From contig VAWY01000129.1 of assembly GCA_005888335.1 (NCBI GenBank), positions 24,003-88,002 on the forward strand: a DNA stretch of 64,000 nt. Direction: 5' to 3'. This DNA is from Actinomycetota bacterium (lineage in GTDB: Bacteria; Actinomycetota; Thermoleophilia; Solirubrobacterales; Solirubrobacteraceae). Shown one piece after another: positions 48,752 to 56,921 of the stretch (its first letter is position 1; every line of letters begins with the position of its first letter). Made by a program: the position numbers and the translations under genes. Below the pieces are notes generated by a model that saw nothing but the letters and a program-made list of their open reading frames with translations, searched no databases and was not told the origin of the DNA.

Positions 48752-50161
48752 ATGGCCGCGACCGTCGAAGCGCTCGCCCAATCCGTCGCGCACGTGCAGC
48801 CTCTGTGGGCGCAGCTGCGCGTGCCCGACCGTGCGCGCTACCTGCGCCGAGCGGCGCAGGCCGTCGTCGACGAGCTCGACGAGCTGGTCCCGCTCTTCAG
48901 CGCCGCCCACGACCGCACGCCGGGCGAGGTGGCGGTGCTCGAGCTGCTGCCGGCGATCGACGGGCTGACCTGGCTGGCCGACACCGGCGCGCGAGCGCTG
49001 CGCGAGCGCCGGCTGGGCGTTCCCCGCGGGACGCACCCGCTGACCCGTGCGCGGCTCGCCTTCGAGCCCGTCGGCGTGGTGGGGCTGCTGGGCGCCGCCG
49101 ACGCCCCGTTCGCCCAGCCGCTGTGGCAGGTCGGCGCGGCGCTGCTGGCGGGCAACGGCGTCGTGCTCGCGCCGCACCCGCGGGGCGCGCTGGGCGCGGA
49201 GCGGATCGCGCGGCTGTTCGCGCGCGCGAGCCTGCCCGAGGGCCTCCTCGCGCTCGCCCCGGCGGGCGGGGTCTTGGAGCCCGAGGGCCTGGCCAAGGCG
49301 TTCGTGCCCGGCTCCGAGGAGGGCCGCCTCGCCGCCGCGGCGTGCTCGGTCGCGGGCGTGCCGGTCGAGATCGACGAGGGGGGCGGCGCGGCCGCCCTCG
49401 TGCTGGCCGACGCCGCCGTCGGCCGGTCGGCGCGGGGTGTGGCCAACGCCGCCTTCGCCGGCGGCGGGCGCACGCGCGGCGCGGCGAAGCGCGCGTGGGT
49501 GGCCCGCGGCGTCCACGACGCCTGGATCGCGGGCGTCGTCGCGGCGGCAAGCCGGCGCGGGCCGGTGGGCGCCGGCGAGGCCGCGGCCGAGCTGCTCGCC
49601 GACGCGGTTGCGTCGGGCGCGCGCCTGCGCTGCGGCGGCCCGCAGGGCGGCGGCGCCTTCGCGCCCGCGGTCCTCATCGGCGTGACCGAAGACATGCGGA
49701 TCGCTCGCGAGACCGCGGACGCGCCGGTCCTCGCGGTCACCGGCGTGCGCTCGGCGGGCGAGGCGATCGCCGCGGCCAACGCGAGCGGGCTGGGCGCCGG
49801 GGCGTCGGTGTGGACGGCCAGCCCGTACGAGGGCGCGAGGATCGCCCGCGAGCTGCGCTCCGGACCGACGTGGCTCAACGACCACGTCGTCGCCCCCGCC
49901 CTGCCGGCGGTCCCGCTCGCGCCCGGGCTCGGCGGCGCCGAGGGCGTGCGCGCGTACGCGCGGCCGCGGCCGATCACCTGGGAGGCGCCGGGGGCGCCGG
50001 CCTTCTGGTGGGGCCCGTACGACGACCGCGTCGCCCGCGCGGCGCGCGCCGTCATCCGCCTGCGCTCGGTCCGCGACCGCGACCGCGAGCGCGCCTGGCG
50101 CGAAGGCGCGCTGCCGATCGCTCGCGTCGTGGCGCGAGCCTTGCGTCACCGCCGCGGGTAG
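48752..50161 (+). CDS. Aldehyde-dehydrogenase-fold protein with altered active site
   Basis: 469 residues that align along the ALDH scaffold: helical N-terminal part, G-V-V-G-L-L-G-A-A cofactor start, and the late W-L-N-D-H and G-G-A-E-G blocks. In the active-site loop, where ALDH has G-Q-x-C-x-x-x-x-R, this protein has [10 protein letters not shown], so the nucleophile Cys is Thr. The E-L-G-G-K base motif is replaced by E-I-D-E-G-G-G. It is probably not a dehydrogenase. Starts at ATG 48752 (or GTG 48743), 19 nt after the GNAT-like gene. Confidence 0.8.
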   Translation: MAATVEALAQSVAHVQPLWAQLRVPDRARYLRRAAQAVVDELDELVPLFSAAHDRTPGEVAVLELLPAIDGLTWLADTGARALRERRLGVPRGTHPLTRARLAFEPVGVVGLLGAADAPFAQPLWQVGAALLAGNGVVLAPHPRGALGAERIARLFARASLPEGLLALAPAGGVLEPEGLAKAFVPGSEEGRLAAAACSVAGVPVEIDEGGGAAALVLADAAVGRSARGVANAAFAGGGRTRGAAKRAWVARGVHDAWIAGVVAAASRRGPVGAGEAAAELLADAVASGARLRCGGPQGGGAFAPAVLIGVTEDMRIARETADAPVLAVTGVRSAGEAIAAANASGLGAGASVWTASPYEGARIARELRSGPTWLNDHVVAPALPAVPLAPGLGGAEGVRAYARPRPITWEAPGAPAFWWGPYDDRVARAARAVIRLRSVRDRDRERAWREGALPIARVVARALRHRRG

Positions 50162-50166
50162 GCCCC

Positions 50167-50172
50167 TACCCT
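50167..50172 (+). promoter_or_regulatory. -10 box of the siroheme gene
   Basis: TACCCT, 8 nt before ATG 50181. It supports the upstream start and hence the Cys-rich N-terminal extension of the product. Confidence 0.5.
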
Positions 50173-50180
50173 GTTGGACC

Positions 50181-50921
50181 ATGCCTGCTGCCGCGTACGC
50201 CGGAAAAGACTGCGTCTGCCAGTACCGCCGCGGGATCTGCGACCAGACCTGCGTGCGGGACATGCTCGACACGCCCTTCTACATCGCCTGCCTGCGGCTC
50301 ACCGGCCGGCGCTGCCTGGTCGTCGGCGGCGGCCCGATCGGCCTGGAGAAGGTCGAGGGGCTGCTGGCCTGCGAGGGCGACGTGACGCTCATCGCGCCGG
50401 ACGCGGTCGACGAGCTCCGTGAGCTCGCCGCCGAGGGCTCGATCCGCTGGGAGCAGCGCGAGTACGCCGGGCCGCAGGACCTCGAGGGCGTCTTCATCGT
50501 GATCGCCTCGACCGACAGCACGGACATCAACATCCGCATCTACGAGGACGCCGAGCGCCGGGCGATGCTGGTCAACATCGTCGACGTTCCGCCGCTGTGC
50601 AACTTCATCCTGCCGGCGATCGTGCGCACCGGCCCCGTGGCCATCGCGATCTCCACGGCGGGCGCGTCCCCTGCGCTGGCCAAGCGCATGAAGCGCCAGA
50701 TCGCCGACGAGTACGGCGAGCCCTACGCGAAGCTCGCGATCATGCTCAACGACGCCCGCGGCTGGGCCAAGGGCACGCTGCCGACCTACCAGGACCGCAA
50801 GGACTTCTTCGAGGGCATCGTCAACGGGGATCCCGACCCGGTCGAGCTGCTGCGCCAGGGCCGCGAGCAGGAGGTGCGCGACCTGATCGTCGCCGCCCAG
50901 CGCACCGCGACCCCCGCTTGA
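50181..50921 (+). CDS. sirC: Precorrin-2 dehydrogenase / sirohydrochlorin ferrochelatase (CysG N-terminal type)
   Basis: 246 residues. A Rossmann domain starts L-V-V-G-G-G-P-I-G near 46-54, with the family's A-S-T-D and the [11 protein letters not shown] dimerisation/catalytic block. It oxidises precorrin-2 with NAD and may insert iron to give siroheme. The methyltransferase half of CysG is a separate gene (CobA part at 56918). Unusual: a 30-residue N-terminal extension with four Cys (11, 13, 20, 24) not typical of the family. First gene of the cofactor run. Confidence 0.85.
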   Translation: MPAAAYAGKDCVCQYRRGICDQTCVRDMLDTPFYIACLRLTGRRCLVVGGGPIGLEKVEGLLACEGDVTLIAPDAVDELRELAAEGSIRWEQREYAGPQDLEGVFIVIASTDSTDINIRIYEDAERRAMLVNIVDVPPLCNFILPAIVRTGPVAIAISTAGASPALAKRMKRQIADEYGEPYAKLAIMLNDARGWAKGTLPTYQDRKDFFEGIVNGDPDPVELLRQGREQEVRDLIVAAQRTATPA

Positions 50922-50924
50922 CGG

Positions 50925-50966
50925 CCGGATGCTTCGCACCCGGCTTGGCGCGAACTTCGTTCGCGC
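50925..50966 (+). repeat. Paired-hairpin element, copy 3
   Basis: Hairpin 1: CCGGATGC (50925-50932), loop TTC, GCACCCGG (one mismatch). Hairpin 2: GCGCGAAC (50948-50955), loop TTC, GTTCGCGC, identical to hairpin 2 of copy 1. Between sirC stop (4 nt away) and moaC start (14 nt away). Confidence 0.75.
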
Positions 50967-50980
50967 GCGGACCTGAAGGA

Positions 50981-51454
50981 ATGAAGTCGCTCTCGCACCT
51001 CGACGAGGCCGGCCGCGCCCGGATGGTCGACGTCGCCGGCAAGGACGTCACCGACCGGCATGCGGTGGCGCGCGCCCTCGTGCGGATGTCCCCGACGACC
51101 GCCGCGGCCGTGGCCGCCGGCGACGCGCCGAAGGGCGACGTGCTCGGCACCGCGCGGCTCGCCGGCATCCAGGCGGCCAAGCGCACGAGCGAGCTCATCC
51201 CGCTCTGTCACCCGCTGCCGCTGACCTTCGTCGGCGTCGAAGCCGAGGTCGATGCGGCCGGCGGACTCGTCACGCTCACCGCCGAGGCGCGGGCCACCGC
51301 GCGGACCGGGGTGGAGATGGAGGCGCTCACCGCGGCGAGCGTCGCCGCGCTCACGGTGTACGACATGGTCAAGGGGCTCGAGCAGGGGGTCGAGATCGCG
51401 TCGGTCGCCTTGCTCTCCAAGACCGGGGGCAAGGCCGACTATCGCCGCGCCTGA
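50981..51454 (+). CDS. moaC: Cyclic pyranopterin monophosphate synthase
   Basis: 157 residues, standard MoaC. Motifs: M-V-D-V-A-G-K near 15-21, [14 protein letters not shown] near 69-82, [12 protein letters not shown] near 108-119 and Y-D-M-V-K near 125-129 with the catalytic Lys. It converts the GTP-derived MoaA product to cPMP in molybdopterin synthesis. ATG 50981 is preceded by AAGGA. The downstream frame begins inside its 3' end. Confidence 0.95.
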   Translation: MKSLSHLDEAGRARMVDVAGKDVTDRHAVARALVRMSPTTAAAVAAGDAPKGDVLGTARLAGIQAAKRTSELIPLCHPLPLTFVGVEAEVDAAGGLVTLTAEARATARTGVEMEALTAASVAALTVYDMVKGLEQGVEIASVALLSKTGGKADYRRA

Positions 51455-51470
51455 GCAGATCGTCACCGCG

Positions 51471-51833
51471 GTGCTGCGCGCGTTCGCCGAGCGCGACGCC
51501 GAAGCGCTCACCGAGCTCACCGTTCCCGACGTGGTGTTCGAGCCCGCGTCGACGCCGGTCGCCGAGCGGCGCGCCTACCGCGGCCACGAGGGGCTGCGCG
51601 CCTACCTCGGTGACCTCGAGCGCGACTGGGACGAGTTCGACGTCTCGGTCTCCGAGGTGCGCCCCGGGCCGCGGCACTTCGTGGCCATCGGCCGCGTGTA
51701 CGCGCGCTCGGGCGGCGTCATCGCCGACGGCCCGGCAGCCTTCGTCTTCGAGCTGCGCGAGGGCCGCGTGGCGTGGGGCAAGACCTTCCGCGACCGGGCG
51801 GAGGCGCTGAGGTTCGCCTCTCTGGATGGTTGA
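51471..51833 (+). CDS. SnoaL/NTF2-like protein
   Basis: About 120 residues from GTG 51471. Cone-shaped alpha+beta fold pattern: helix with F-A-E-R-D-A-E-A-L-T-E-L, strand V-V-F-E-P, a G-H-E-G-L-R-A-Y-L helix, then strands ending F-V-F-E-L-R-E-G-R-V-A-W. The frame is open upstream to about 51441 ([11 protein letters not shown]), which would complete the first helix, so a non-standard start overlapping moaC is possible. Function unknown; polyketide-cyclase-like relatives are often uncharacterised. Placed between moaC and mogA. Confidence 0.65.
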   Translation: MLRAFAERDAEALTELTVPDVVFEPASTPVAERRAYRGHEGLRAYLGDLERDWDEFDVSVSEVRPGPRHFVAIGRVYARSGGVIADGPAAFVFELREGRVAWGKTFRDRAEALRFASLDG

Positions 51834-51853
51834 TTTCGTGGCCCGCGTGCCCG

Positions 51854-51881
51854 GATGGCCGTGGAATCGACCATCTACAGT
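51854..51881 (+). promoter_or_regulatory. Palindrome-like site plus -10 box before mogA (site 3 of 3)
   Basis: GATGG (51854-51858) and the half site GGAATCGACCATC (51863-51875) form an interrupted inverted repeat leading directly into TACAGT (51876-51881), 9 nt before GTG 51891. The 13-nt half site is the exact complement of 44584-44596 before mce. A further weak match lies at 51824-51838. Confidence 0.55.
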
Positions 51882-51890
51882 GACGGCCTC

Positions 51891-52370
51891 GTGCGGACCG
51901 CCGTGCTGACCGTGTCGACCGCCGTCTCGCGTCGCGAGGCCGACGACAAGTCGGGCCAGCTGCTGGCCGAGCGGGCCGAGGCCGCGGGGGCCGAGATCGT
52001 CGCGATGGAGGTCGTCCCCGACGACTACGGGCTGATCGAGGACCGTATCCGCCACTACGTCGACGCCGGGATCGAGCTCGTCTTCACGACCGGCGGCACG
52101 GGCTTCACCCCCGACGACGTCACGCCCGAGGCGACGCGCGCGGTGATCGAGCGCGAGGCGCCCGGGCTGGCGGAGGCCATGCGCGCCGCCTCGCTGCGCC
52201 ACACGCCGATGGCGATGCTCAGCCGCGGGGTGTCGGGCATCGCCGGCGCGACGCTGATCGTGAACTTCCCGGGCAGCCCGAAGGCGGTGGACGAGTGCTT
52301 CGGCGTCATCGCGCCGGCGCTGCGGCACGCCGTCGACACCCTGCACGGTGACGGACGGCGCCATCATTGA
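51891..52370 (+). CDS. mog: Molybdopterin adenylyltransferase-type protein (MogA/MoaB)
   Basis: 159 residues. The MoCF fold signature is clear: T-V-S-T-A-V-S-R-R-E-A-D-D near 6-18, F-T-T-G-G-T-G-F-T-P-D-D-V-T near 65-78, and P-G-S-P-K-A near 134-139. It adenylates molybdopterin before metal insertion (or is the MoaB paralogue). GTG 51891 rather than ATG 51855 is chosen because the upstream codons are the conserved promoter/palindrome. The 3' end overlaps ccmA by 23 nt. Confidence 0.88.
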   Translation: MRTAVLTVSTAVSRREADDKSGQLLAERAEAAGAEIVAMEVVPDDYGLIEDRIRHYVDAGIELVFTTGGTGFTPDDVTPEATRAVIEREAPGLAEAMRAASLRHTPMAMLSRGVSGIAGATLIVNFPGSPKAVDECFGVIAPALRHAVDTLHGDGRRHH

Positions 52371-53025
52371 GCTCGAGGGGCTGACGCGCGCCTACGGGGA
52401 GCGCGTCGCCCTCGCCGACGTGACGCTCGCGCTGCCGCCCGGGCGCACCCTCGTCGTCTTCGGCCCCAACGGCGCGGGCAAGTCGACGCTCCTGCGCGTC
52501 CTTGCCACGCTCCTGCGACCCAGCGACGGGGTCGCGCGCGTGCTCGGCCGCGAGCTGCCCGGCGAGGCGTGGGCGGTGCGCGGTCGCATCGGCTTCCTCG
52601 GCCACGAGCCGCTGCTCTACCGCGAGCTGACCGGGCGCGAGAACCTGCGCTTCCAGGCGCGGTTGTTCGGCGTCGGCGAGGAGCGGGTCGCCGAGCTGCT
52701 CGAGCGCCTGCAGCTCGAGCGCCGGGCCGACGAGCCCGTGCGCAACCTCAGCCGCGGCACGGTGCAGCGGATGGCGGTCGCGCGCGCGATCCTCCACGAC
52801 CCCGAGCTGCTGCTGCTCGACGAGCCGCGCGCCAACCTCGACCCCGCCGCAAGCGCTCTCATCGGCCCGCTGCTGACCGGGCGCACGCGCGTGATCACCA
52901 GCCACGACCCGGCCGGCGGGCTCGCCGAGGCCGATCTCGCCCTCGGCCTGCGCGGCGGCCGCACCGAGCTGCTGGCGCCGGCGGCCGACGTCAGCGTGGC
53001 CGACATCGGGGCGCTGTACCGATGA
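52348..53025 (+). CDS. ccmA: Heme exporter ATP-binding protein
   Basis: 225 residues, ABC ATPase. Walker A G-P-N-G-A-G-K-S-T near 38-46, Walker B L-L-L-L-D-E-P near 152-158, and H-loop S-H-D-P near 189. The signature reads L-S-R-G-T-V-Q-R, a degenerate LSGGQ typical of CcmA-type ATPases. With CcmB and CcmC it moves or releases heme to the periplasmic face for cytochrome c assembly. GTG 52348 overlaps mog. Confidence 0.85.
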   Translation: MTDGAIIELEGLTRAYGERVALADVTLALPPGRTLVVFGPNGAGKSTLLRVLATLLRPSDGVARVLGRELPGEAWAVRGRIGFLGHEPLLYRELTGRENLRFQARLFGVGEERVAELLERLQLERRADEPVRNLSRGTVQRMAVARAILHDPELLLLDEPRANLDPAASALIGPLLTGRTRVITSHDPAGGLAEADLALGLRGGRTELLAPAADVSVADIGALYR

Positions 53026-53029
53026 GCGG

Positions 53030-53075
53030 GCAAAGACTGCGTCTTTGCGCCAGCGCGAAGACTTCGTCTTCGCGC
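53030..53075 (+). repeat. Paired-hairpin element, copy 4
   Basis: Hairpin 1: GCAAAGAC (53030-53037), loop TGC, GTCTTTGC (perfect). Hairpin 2: GCGCGAAGAC (53053-53062), loop TTC, GTCTTCGCGC (perfect 10-bp arms). Between ccmA stop (4 nt away) and ccmB start (14 nt away). Confidence 0.8.
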
Positions 53076-53089
53076 GGGGTGGCGGCGCC

Positions 53090-53752
53090 ATGAGCGTGCT
53101 CGGCGCGCTCCTGCGCAAGGAGCTGCGCATCGAGCTGCGCACGCTCGAGGCCGTCCCCGGGATGAGCCTCTTCGCGGTCACCACGTTCATCGTCTTCCAC
53201 TTCGGGCTCGACCGCCCGACCGTGCAGGGCGACCTCGCCGCCGGCGTGCTCGTCGTGACGCTGCTCTTCGCCGCCATGCTCGGCATCAACCGCCTGTGGG
53301 TCGCCGACGAGGAGCAGGGCGGCTTCGATGCCGTGCTCCTCGCGCCGATCGACCGGACGTCGCTGTTCGTGGCCAAGGCGCTCGCGATGCTCGTCTACCT
53401 CGTCGTGCTCGAGGTCGTCGCGCTGCCCGCCTTCGCGTTCCTGCTGCTCGAGCCGCCGATCCGGGCCGAGCTGCTGCTCGTGCTGGCCCTCGCCGATTTC
53501 GGCATCGCGGTGATCGGCACGCTGATCGGGGCGCTCGCGGTCAAGACGCGGGCGCGCGACCTGATCGGGCCGCTGCTGGCGTTGCCGCTGCTCGTGCCGG
53601 TCGTGATCGCCGCCGCGCAGGCCTCCCAGCCGCTGCTCTCCAGCGGCCGCCACGGCGGCGCCGAAGCCAAGTATCTGCTGCTGCTCGGCCTCTATGATCT
53701 CGTCTTCGCCCTGATCGCGTACGCGGTCTTCGACCCCCTGCTCGAGGATTGA
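53090..53752 (+). CDS. ccmB: Heme exporter membrane subunit
   Basis: 220 residues with six hydrophobic helices. The N-terminal L-R-K-E-L-R-I-E-L-R-T pattern and the loop D-R-T-S-L-F-V-A-K are characteristic of CcmB. It pairs with CcmA as the ABC permease of System I cytochrome c maturation. ATG 53090 is just after the hairpin pair; the longer frame from 53045 would translate hairpin 2 and is rejected. Its stop overlaps the ccmC TTG start. Confidence 0.88.
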   Translation: MSVLGALLRKELRIELRTLEAVPGMSLFAVTTFIVFHFGLDRPTVQGDLAAGVLVVTLLFAAMLGINRLWVADEEQGGFDAVLLAPIDRTSLFVAKALAMLVYLVVLEVVALPAFAFLLLEPPIRAELLLVLALADFGIAVIGTLIGALAVKTRARDLIGPLLALPLLVPVVIAAAQASQPLLSSGRHGGAEAKYLLLLGLYDLVFALIAYAVFDPLLED

Positions 53753-54459
53753 GCCTCCGCGCCCTCTCATCCGCCGCCGTCGTCACGCTCACGGGCGCCT
53801 TCGCGCTCGTGTTCTTCTACGCGCCCAACGACGCCGACCAGGGCTTCATCCAGAAGATCTTCTACGTCCACGTGCCGATGGCGATGGTCGCGCTGGGCGG
53901 CTTCGTGGCCGGCGGCGTCTGCGCGATCCAGCACCTGCGCACCCGCCGCAGCGAGTGGGACCTGCGGTCGTACGTCTTCATCCACCTGTCGCTGATCCTC
54001 GGCGTCGGCGTGCTGATCACGGGCTCGATCTGGGCCCGCGCCTCGTGGGGCCACTGGTGGGTGTGGGACGAGCCGACGCTCGTCTCGTTCCTGATCGTCT
54101 TCCTCCTCTACGCGTGCTACCAGCCGCTGCGCTTCTCGATCGAGGACCGCCAGCGCCAGGCGCGCTACGCGAGCGTCTTCGCCGTCGTCGCCGGCGCGTT
54201 CGTGCCGCTGAACTTCCTCGCCGTCCGTCTCGCCCAGGCCTACTCGCACCCGCGCGTCTTCGCGACGGCGAGCGGCGGGCTCCCGCCGAAGATGCAGCTG
54301 ACCTTCTGGCTCGCTCTGGTCGGCATGGCGCTGCTCTACTTCACGCTCTGGCGCTACGAGATGGCGGCCAAGCTGGCGCGCGGGCGGGTGCGCGCGCTGC
54401 GACGGCGGCTGGCCGGCGAGGACGTGCTCCCGGGACGCAGCGCGGCGCCGATCGTCTGA
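53749..54459 (+). CDS. ccmC: Heme-handling protein of cytochrome c maturation
   Basis: 236 residues, six membrane helices. The tryptophan-rich heme-binding loop W-G-H-W-W-V-W-D-E-P lies near 100-109, flanked by conserved His (Y-V-H-V-P near 39-43 and the later S-H-P loop). CcmC presents heme to CcmE. Starts at TTG 53749 overlapping the ccmB stop (TTGA). The CcmE, CcmF and CcmH partners are not in the window. Confidence 0.92.
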   Translation: MSLRALSSAAVVTLTGAFALVFFYAPNDADQGFIQKIFYVHVPMAMVALGGFVAGGVCAIQHLRTRRSEWDLRSYVFIHLSLILGVGVLITGSIWARASWGHWWVWDEPTLVSFLIVFLLYACYQPLRFSIEDRQRQARYASVFAVVAGAFVPLNFLAVRLAQAYSHPRVFATASGGLPPKMQLTFWLALVGMALLYFTLWRYEMAAKLARGRVRALRRRLAGEDVLPGRSAAPIV

Positions 54460-54650
54460 TGCCCGCCCTGCCGCTCGACGAGGCCGGCAAGTACGTCGCC
54501 GGCGCCTACCTGGTCTTCCTCGCGCTGATCCTGGTCTACGTGGCGATCATGGCCATCCGCCTCTCGCACCTCCAGCGCGACCTCGACGAGCTGCTCGAGC
54601 TCGCCGAGCAGCGCGACCGCGATCGTGAAGAGGTGGGATCGGCGCGATGA
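54459..54650 (+). CDS. ccmD: CcmD-like small membrane protein
   Basis: 63 residues: one membrane helix (about 13-34) with G-K-Y-V-A-G-A-Y at its start, then a charged coiled-coil tail (L-Q-R-D-L-D-E-L-L-E-L). CcmD proteins are this size and stabilise the CcmABC complex. The call rests on position, size and topology, since sequence conservation in CcmD is low. ATG overlaps the ccmC stop (TGATG). Confidence 0.7.
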   Translation: MPALPLDEAGKYVAGAYLVFLALILVYVAIMAIRLSHLQRDLDELLELAEQRDRDREEVGSAR

Positions 54651-54655
54651 GTGAG

Positions 54656-54692
54656 GGAACGCTTCGCATTCCTTACGTGAACTTCGTTCGCG
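54656..54692 (+). repeat. Paired-hairpin element, copy 5
   Basis: Hairpin 1: GGAACGC (54656-54662), loop TTC, GCATTCC (one mismatch). Hairpin 2: CGTGAAC (54676-54682), loop TTC, GTTCGCG (one G-U). Between ccmD stop (5 nt away) and hemA start (16 nt away). Confidence 0.6.
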
Positions 54693-54708
54693 GGGACGAG
54701 GTCTCCGT

Positions 54709-56070
54709 ATGAGTGAATTGCTGTGCCTCGGCATCTCCCACAAGACCGCGCCGGTCGCCCTGCGCGAGCGCGTGGCCATGGGCGAGACGGAGGCCGAGCG
54801 CTTCGCGCGCGAGGCGGTCGCCGCGCCGGCGATCGACGAGGCCGTCGTGATCTCGACGTGCAACCGCACCGAGGTGCTGGTGACGACGCACGACCCGGTC
54901 GGCGCCGAGACCGCCGTGCTCGGCATGCTCGCCGTGCGGGCCGGCATCCGCCCGACCGAGCTCGCCGACGTCATCTACTCGCCGCGCAACTGCGACGCCG
55001 CGCGGCATCTCTACCGCGTGACGGCGGGGCTCGAGTCGATGATCGTCGGCGAGGCCGAGGTGCAGGGCCAGGTCAAGCGCGCCTTCGAGCTCGCCAAGGC
55101 GGCCCTCGCGACCGGCCCGCTGGTCAACCGGCTGTTCGGCGCCGCGCTGCAGACCGGCAAGCGCGTGCGCACCGAGACGGCGATCGGCGCCGGCGGGGCG
55201 AGCGTCTCATCGGTGGCGGTCGACCTGGCCCGCGACCTGCTCGGCGACCTGCGCGAGCGCCGCGTGGTGATCATCGGCGCCGGCGAGACGAGCGAGCTGA
55301 CCGCACGGGCGCTGCACGAGCAGGGCGTGGCGGCGGTCTTCTTCGCCAACCGCCGCGCCGACCGCGCGCGGTCGATCGCGCGGCGCTTCGGCGGCCACGT
55401 CGTCTCGTTCGACGACCTCCCCGAGCACCTCGAGCAGGCGGACATCGTCGTCGCGTCGACCGCGTCGCCGCACCCGATCGTCGGCGCGGGCGAGCTCGAG
55501 GTCGTCATGGCGCGGCGCGGCGATCGCCCGCTGCTGCTGATCGACATCGCCGTCCCGCGCGACATCGATGCGGCGTGTGCCGACATCGACGGAGTGACGC
55601 TGTACGACATCGACGACCTGCAGGCGGTCGTCGCGCGCAACCTCGAGGTGCGCGAGGCCGAGGCGGCGCGGGCCGAGGGCATCGTCGAGGACGAGATCCA
55701 GCGCTTCGCCCGCTGGATGGGCCAGGCCGACGTGCGGCCGACGGTCGCCGCCCTGCGCCGCCACGGCGAGGAGATCGTCGAGCAGGTGCTCGCCGAGAAC
55801 GCCGGGCGCTGGGACGCGGCGTCGCCGCGCGACGTTGCGCGCGTCGAGGCGATGGCGCGGGCGATCATGCAGCGGCTGCTGCACGAGCCGACGATCCGCC
55901 TGCGCGAGAGCGGGCACGCGCGGGTCGCACTCGTACGCGAGCTCTTCGGTCTGGAGGAAGGCACGAGCACGCCGACTTCGGCAGAGCCTCAGCCGGACGC
56001 GCGAACGGCCGGGGGCCGTTCGCGTGGCGGCTCCGCGGTGGACAACGTCCGCGAGCTCCGCCGCTCGTGA
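54709..56070 (+). CDS. hemA: Glutamyl-tRNA reductase
   Basis: 453 residues. The nucleophile Cys51 is in S-T-C-N-R-T-E, the glutamyl-tRNA motif G-I-S-H-K-T-A-P at 8-15, G-L-E-S-M-I-V-G-E-A-E-V-Q-G-Q-V-K near 103-119, and an NADPH-binding G-A-G-E-T-S near 188. The C-terminal dimerisation helices end with a Gly/Arg-rich tail. First committed step of C5 tetrapyrrole synthesis. Its stop overlaps the hemC GTG. ATG 54709 chosen. Confidence 0.95.
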   Translation: MSELLCLGISHKTAPVALRERVAMGETEAERFAREAVAAPAIDEAVVISTCNRTEVLVTTHDPVGAETAVLGMLAVRAGIRPTELADVIYSPRNCDAARHLYRVTAGLESMIVGEAEVQGQVKRAFELAKAALATGPLVNRLFGAALQTGKRVRTETAIGAGGASVSSVAVDLARDLLGDLRERRVVIIGAGETSELTARALHEQGVAAVFFANRRADRARSIARRFGGHVVSFDDLPEHLEQADIVVASTASPHPIVGAGELEVVMARRGDRPLLLIDIAVPRDIDAACADIDGVTLYDIDDLQAVVARNLEVREAEAARAEGIVEDEIQRFARWMGQADVRPTVAALRRHGEEIVEQVLAENAGRWDAASPRDVARVEAMARAIMQRLLHEPTIRLRESGHARVALVRELFGLEEGTSTPTSAEPQPDARTAGGRSRGGSAVDNVRELRRS

Positions 56071-56921
56071 GGCTCGCCACGCGCGGCAGCGCGCTGGCGC
56101 TCGCGCAGTCGCGCCACGTGGCCGCGCTGCTCGGCGGCGACGTCGAGCTCGTCACGGTGACGACGACCGGGGACCGCCATCGCGCGGTGCGCGACAAGCG
56201 CGAGTGGGTGAGCGAGCTCGAGGACGCGCTGCTGCGCGGCGAGGCCGACCTGGCGGTGCACTCGGCCAAGGACGTGCCGGTCGCGCTCGCCGAGGGCTGC
56301 GCGCTGGTCGGCGCTCCCGAGCGCGCCGATCCGCGCGACGCGCTGTGCGGCGCACCGTCGCTCGACGCGCTGTCCGAGGGCGCGCGCGTCGGGACCAGCT
56401 CGCTGCGCCGGGAGGCGGGGCTGCGCGCCCTGCGGCCCGATCTGGAGGTCGTCGAGCTGCGCGGCAACGTCGACACGCGGCTGCGCAAGCTCGCCGAGGG
56501 CGGCTACGACGCGATCGTGCTGGCGCTGGCCGGCCTGCAGCGGCTCGGCCGCGCCGGCGAGGCGGGCGGCGTCCTGGACGAGCTCGTCCCCGCCGCCGGG
56601 CAGGGCGTGCTCGCGCTCGAGGCGCGGGCCGGCGACGACGCCGCGCGCGAGGCCGCCGAGCGGATCACCGATGCCGAGGCGCTCGCCTGCCTGACCTGCG
56701 AGCGCGCGCTCGTCGGCGCGCTCGAGGCCGACTGCCGTACGCCGGTGGGGGCGTGGGCGACCCCGCACGACGGCGGCCTGCGCCTGCGGGCCTTCGTCGG
56801 GCGCCCGGACGGCTCGGCGTGGGTCCGCGACGAGCTCGACGGTCGCGAGCCCGCCGCGCTCGGCACGGAGGTCGGACGGCGGCTGCTCGCCGCCGGCGCC
56901 GCCGAGGTGCTGGGGCGGTGA
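56067..56921 (+). CDS. hemC: Hydroxymethylbilane synthase (porphobilinogen deaminase)
   Basis: 284 residues. Starts with R-L-A-T-R-G-S-A-L-A-L-A-Q (2-14); the active-site H-S-A-K-D-V-P lies at 65-71 (catalytic Asp69); the dipyrromethane cofactor attaches to Cys223 in E-A-D-C-R-T-P-V-G. Polymerises four porphobilinogens. GTG overlaps the hemA stop, and its own stop overlaps the next GTG. Confidence 0.95.
   Translation: MRLATRGSALALAQSRHVAALLGGDVELVTVTTTGDRHRAVRDKREWVSELEDALLRGEADLAVHSAKDVPVALAEGCALVGAPERADPRDALCGAPSLDALSEGARVGTSSLRREAGLRALRPDLEVVELRGNVDTRLRKLAEGGYDAIVLALAGLQRLGRAGEAGGVLDELVPAAGQGVLALEARAGDDAAREAAERITDAEALACLTCERALVGALEADCRTPVGAWATPHDGGLRLRAFVGRPDGSAWVRDELDGREPAALGTEVGRRLLAAGAAEVLGR

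Noticed and set aside
53045..53089. Upstream start for ccmB
   Set aside because: It would translate hairpin 2 of the paired-hairpin element; CcmB homologues begin at the residues following ATG 53090.
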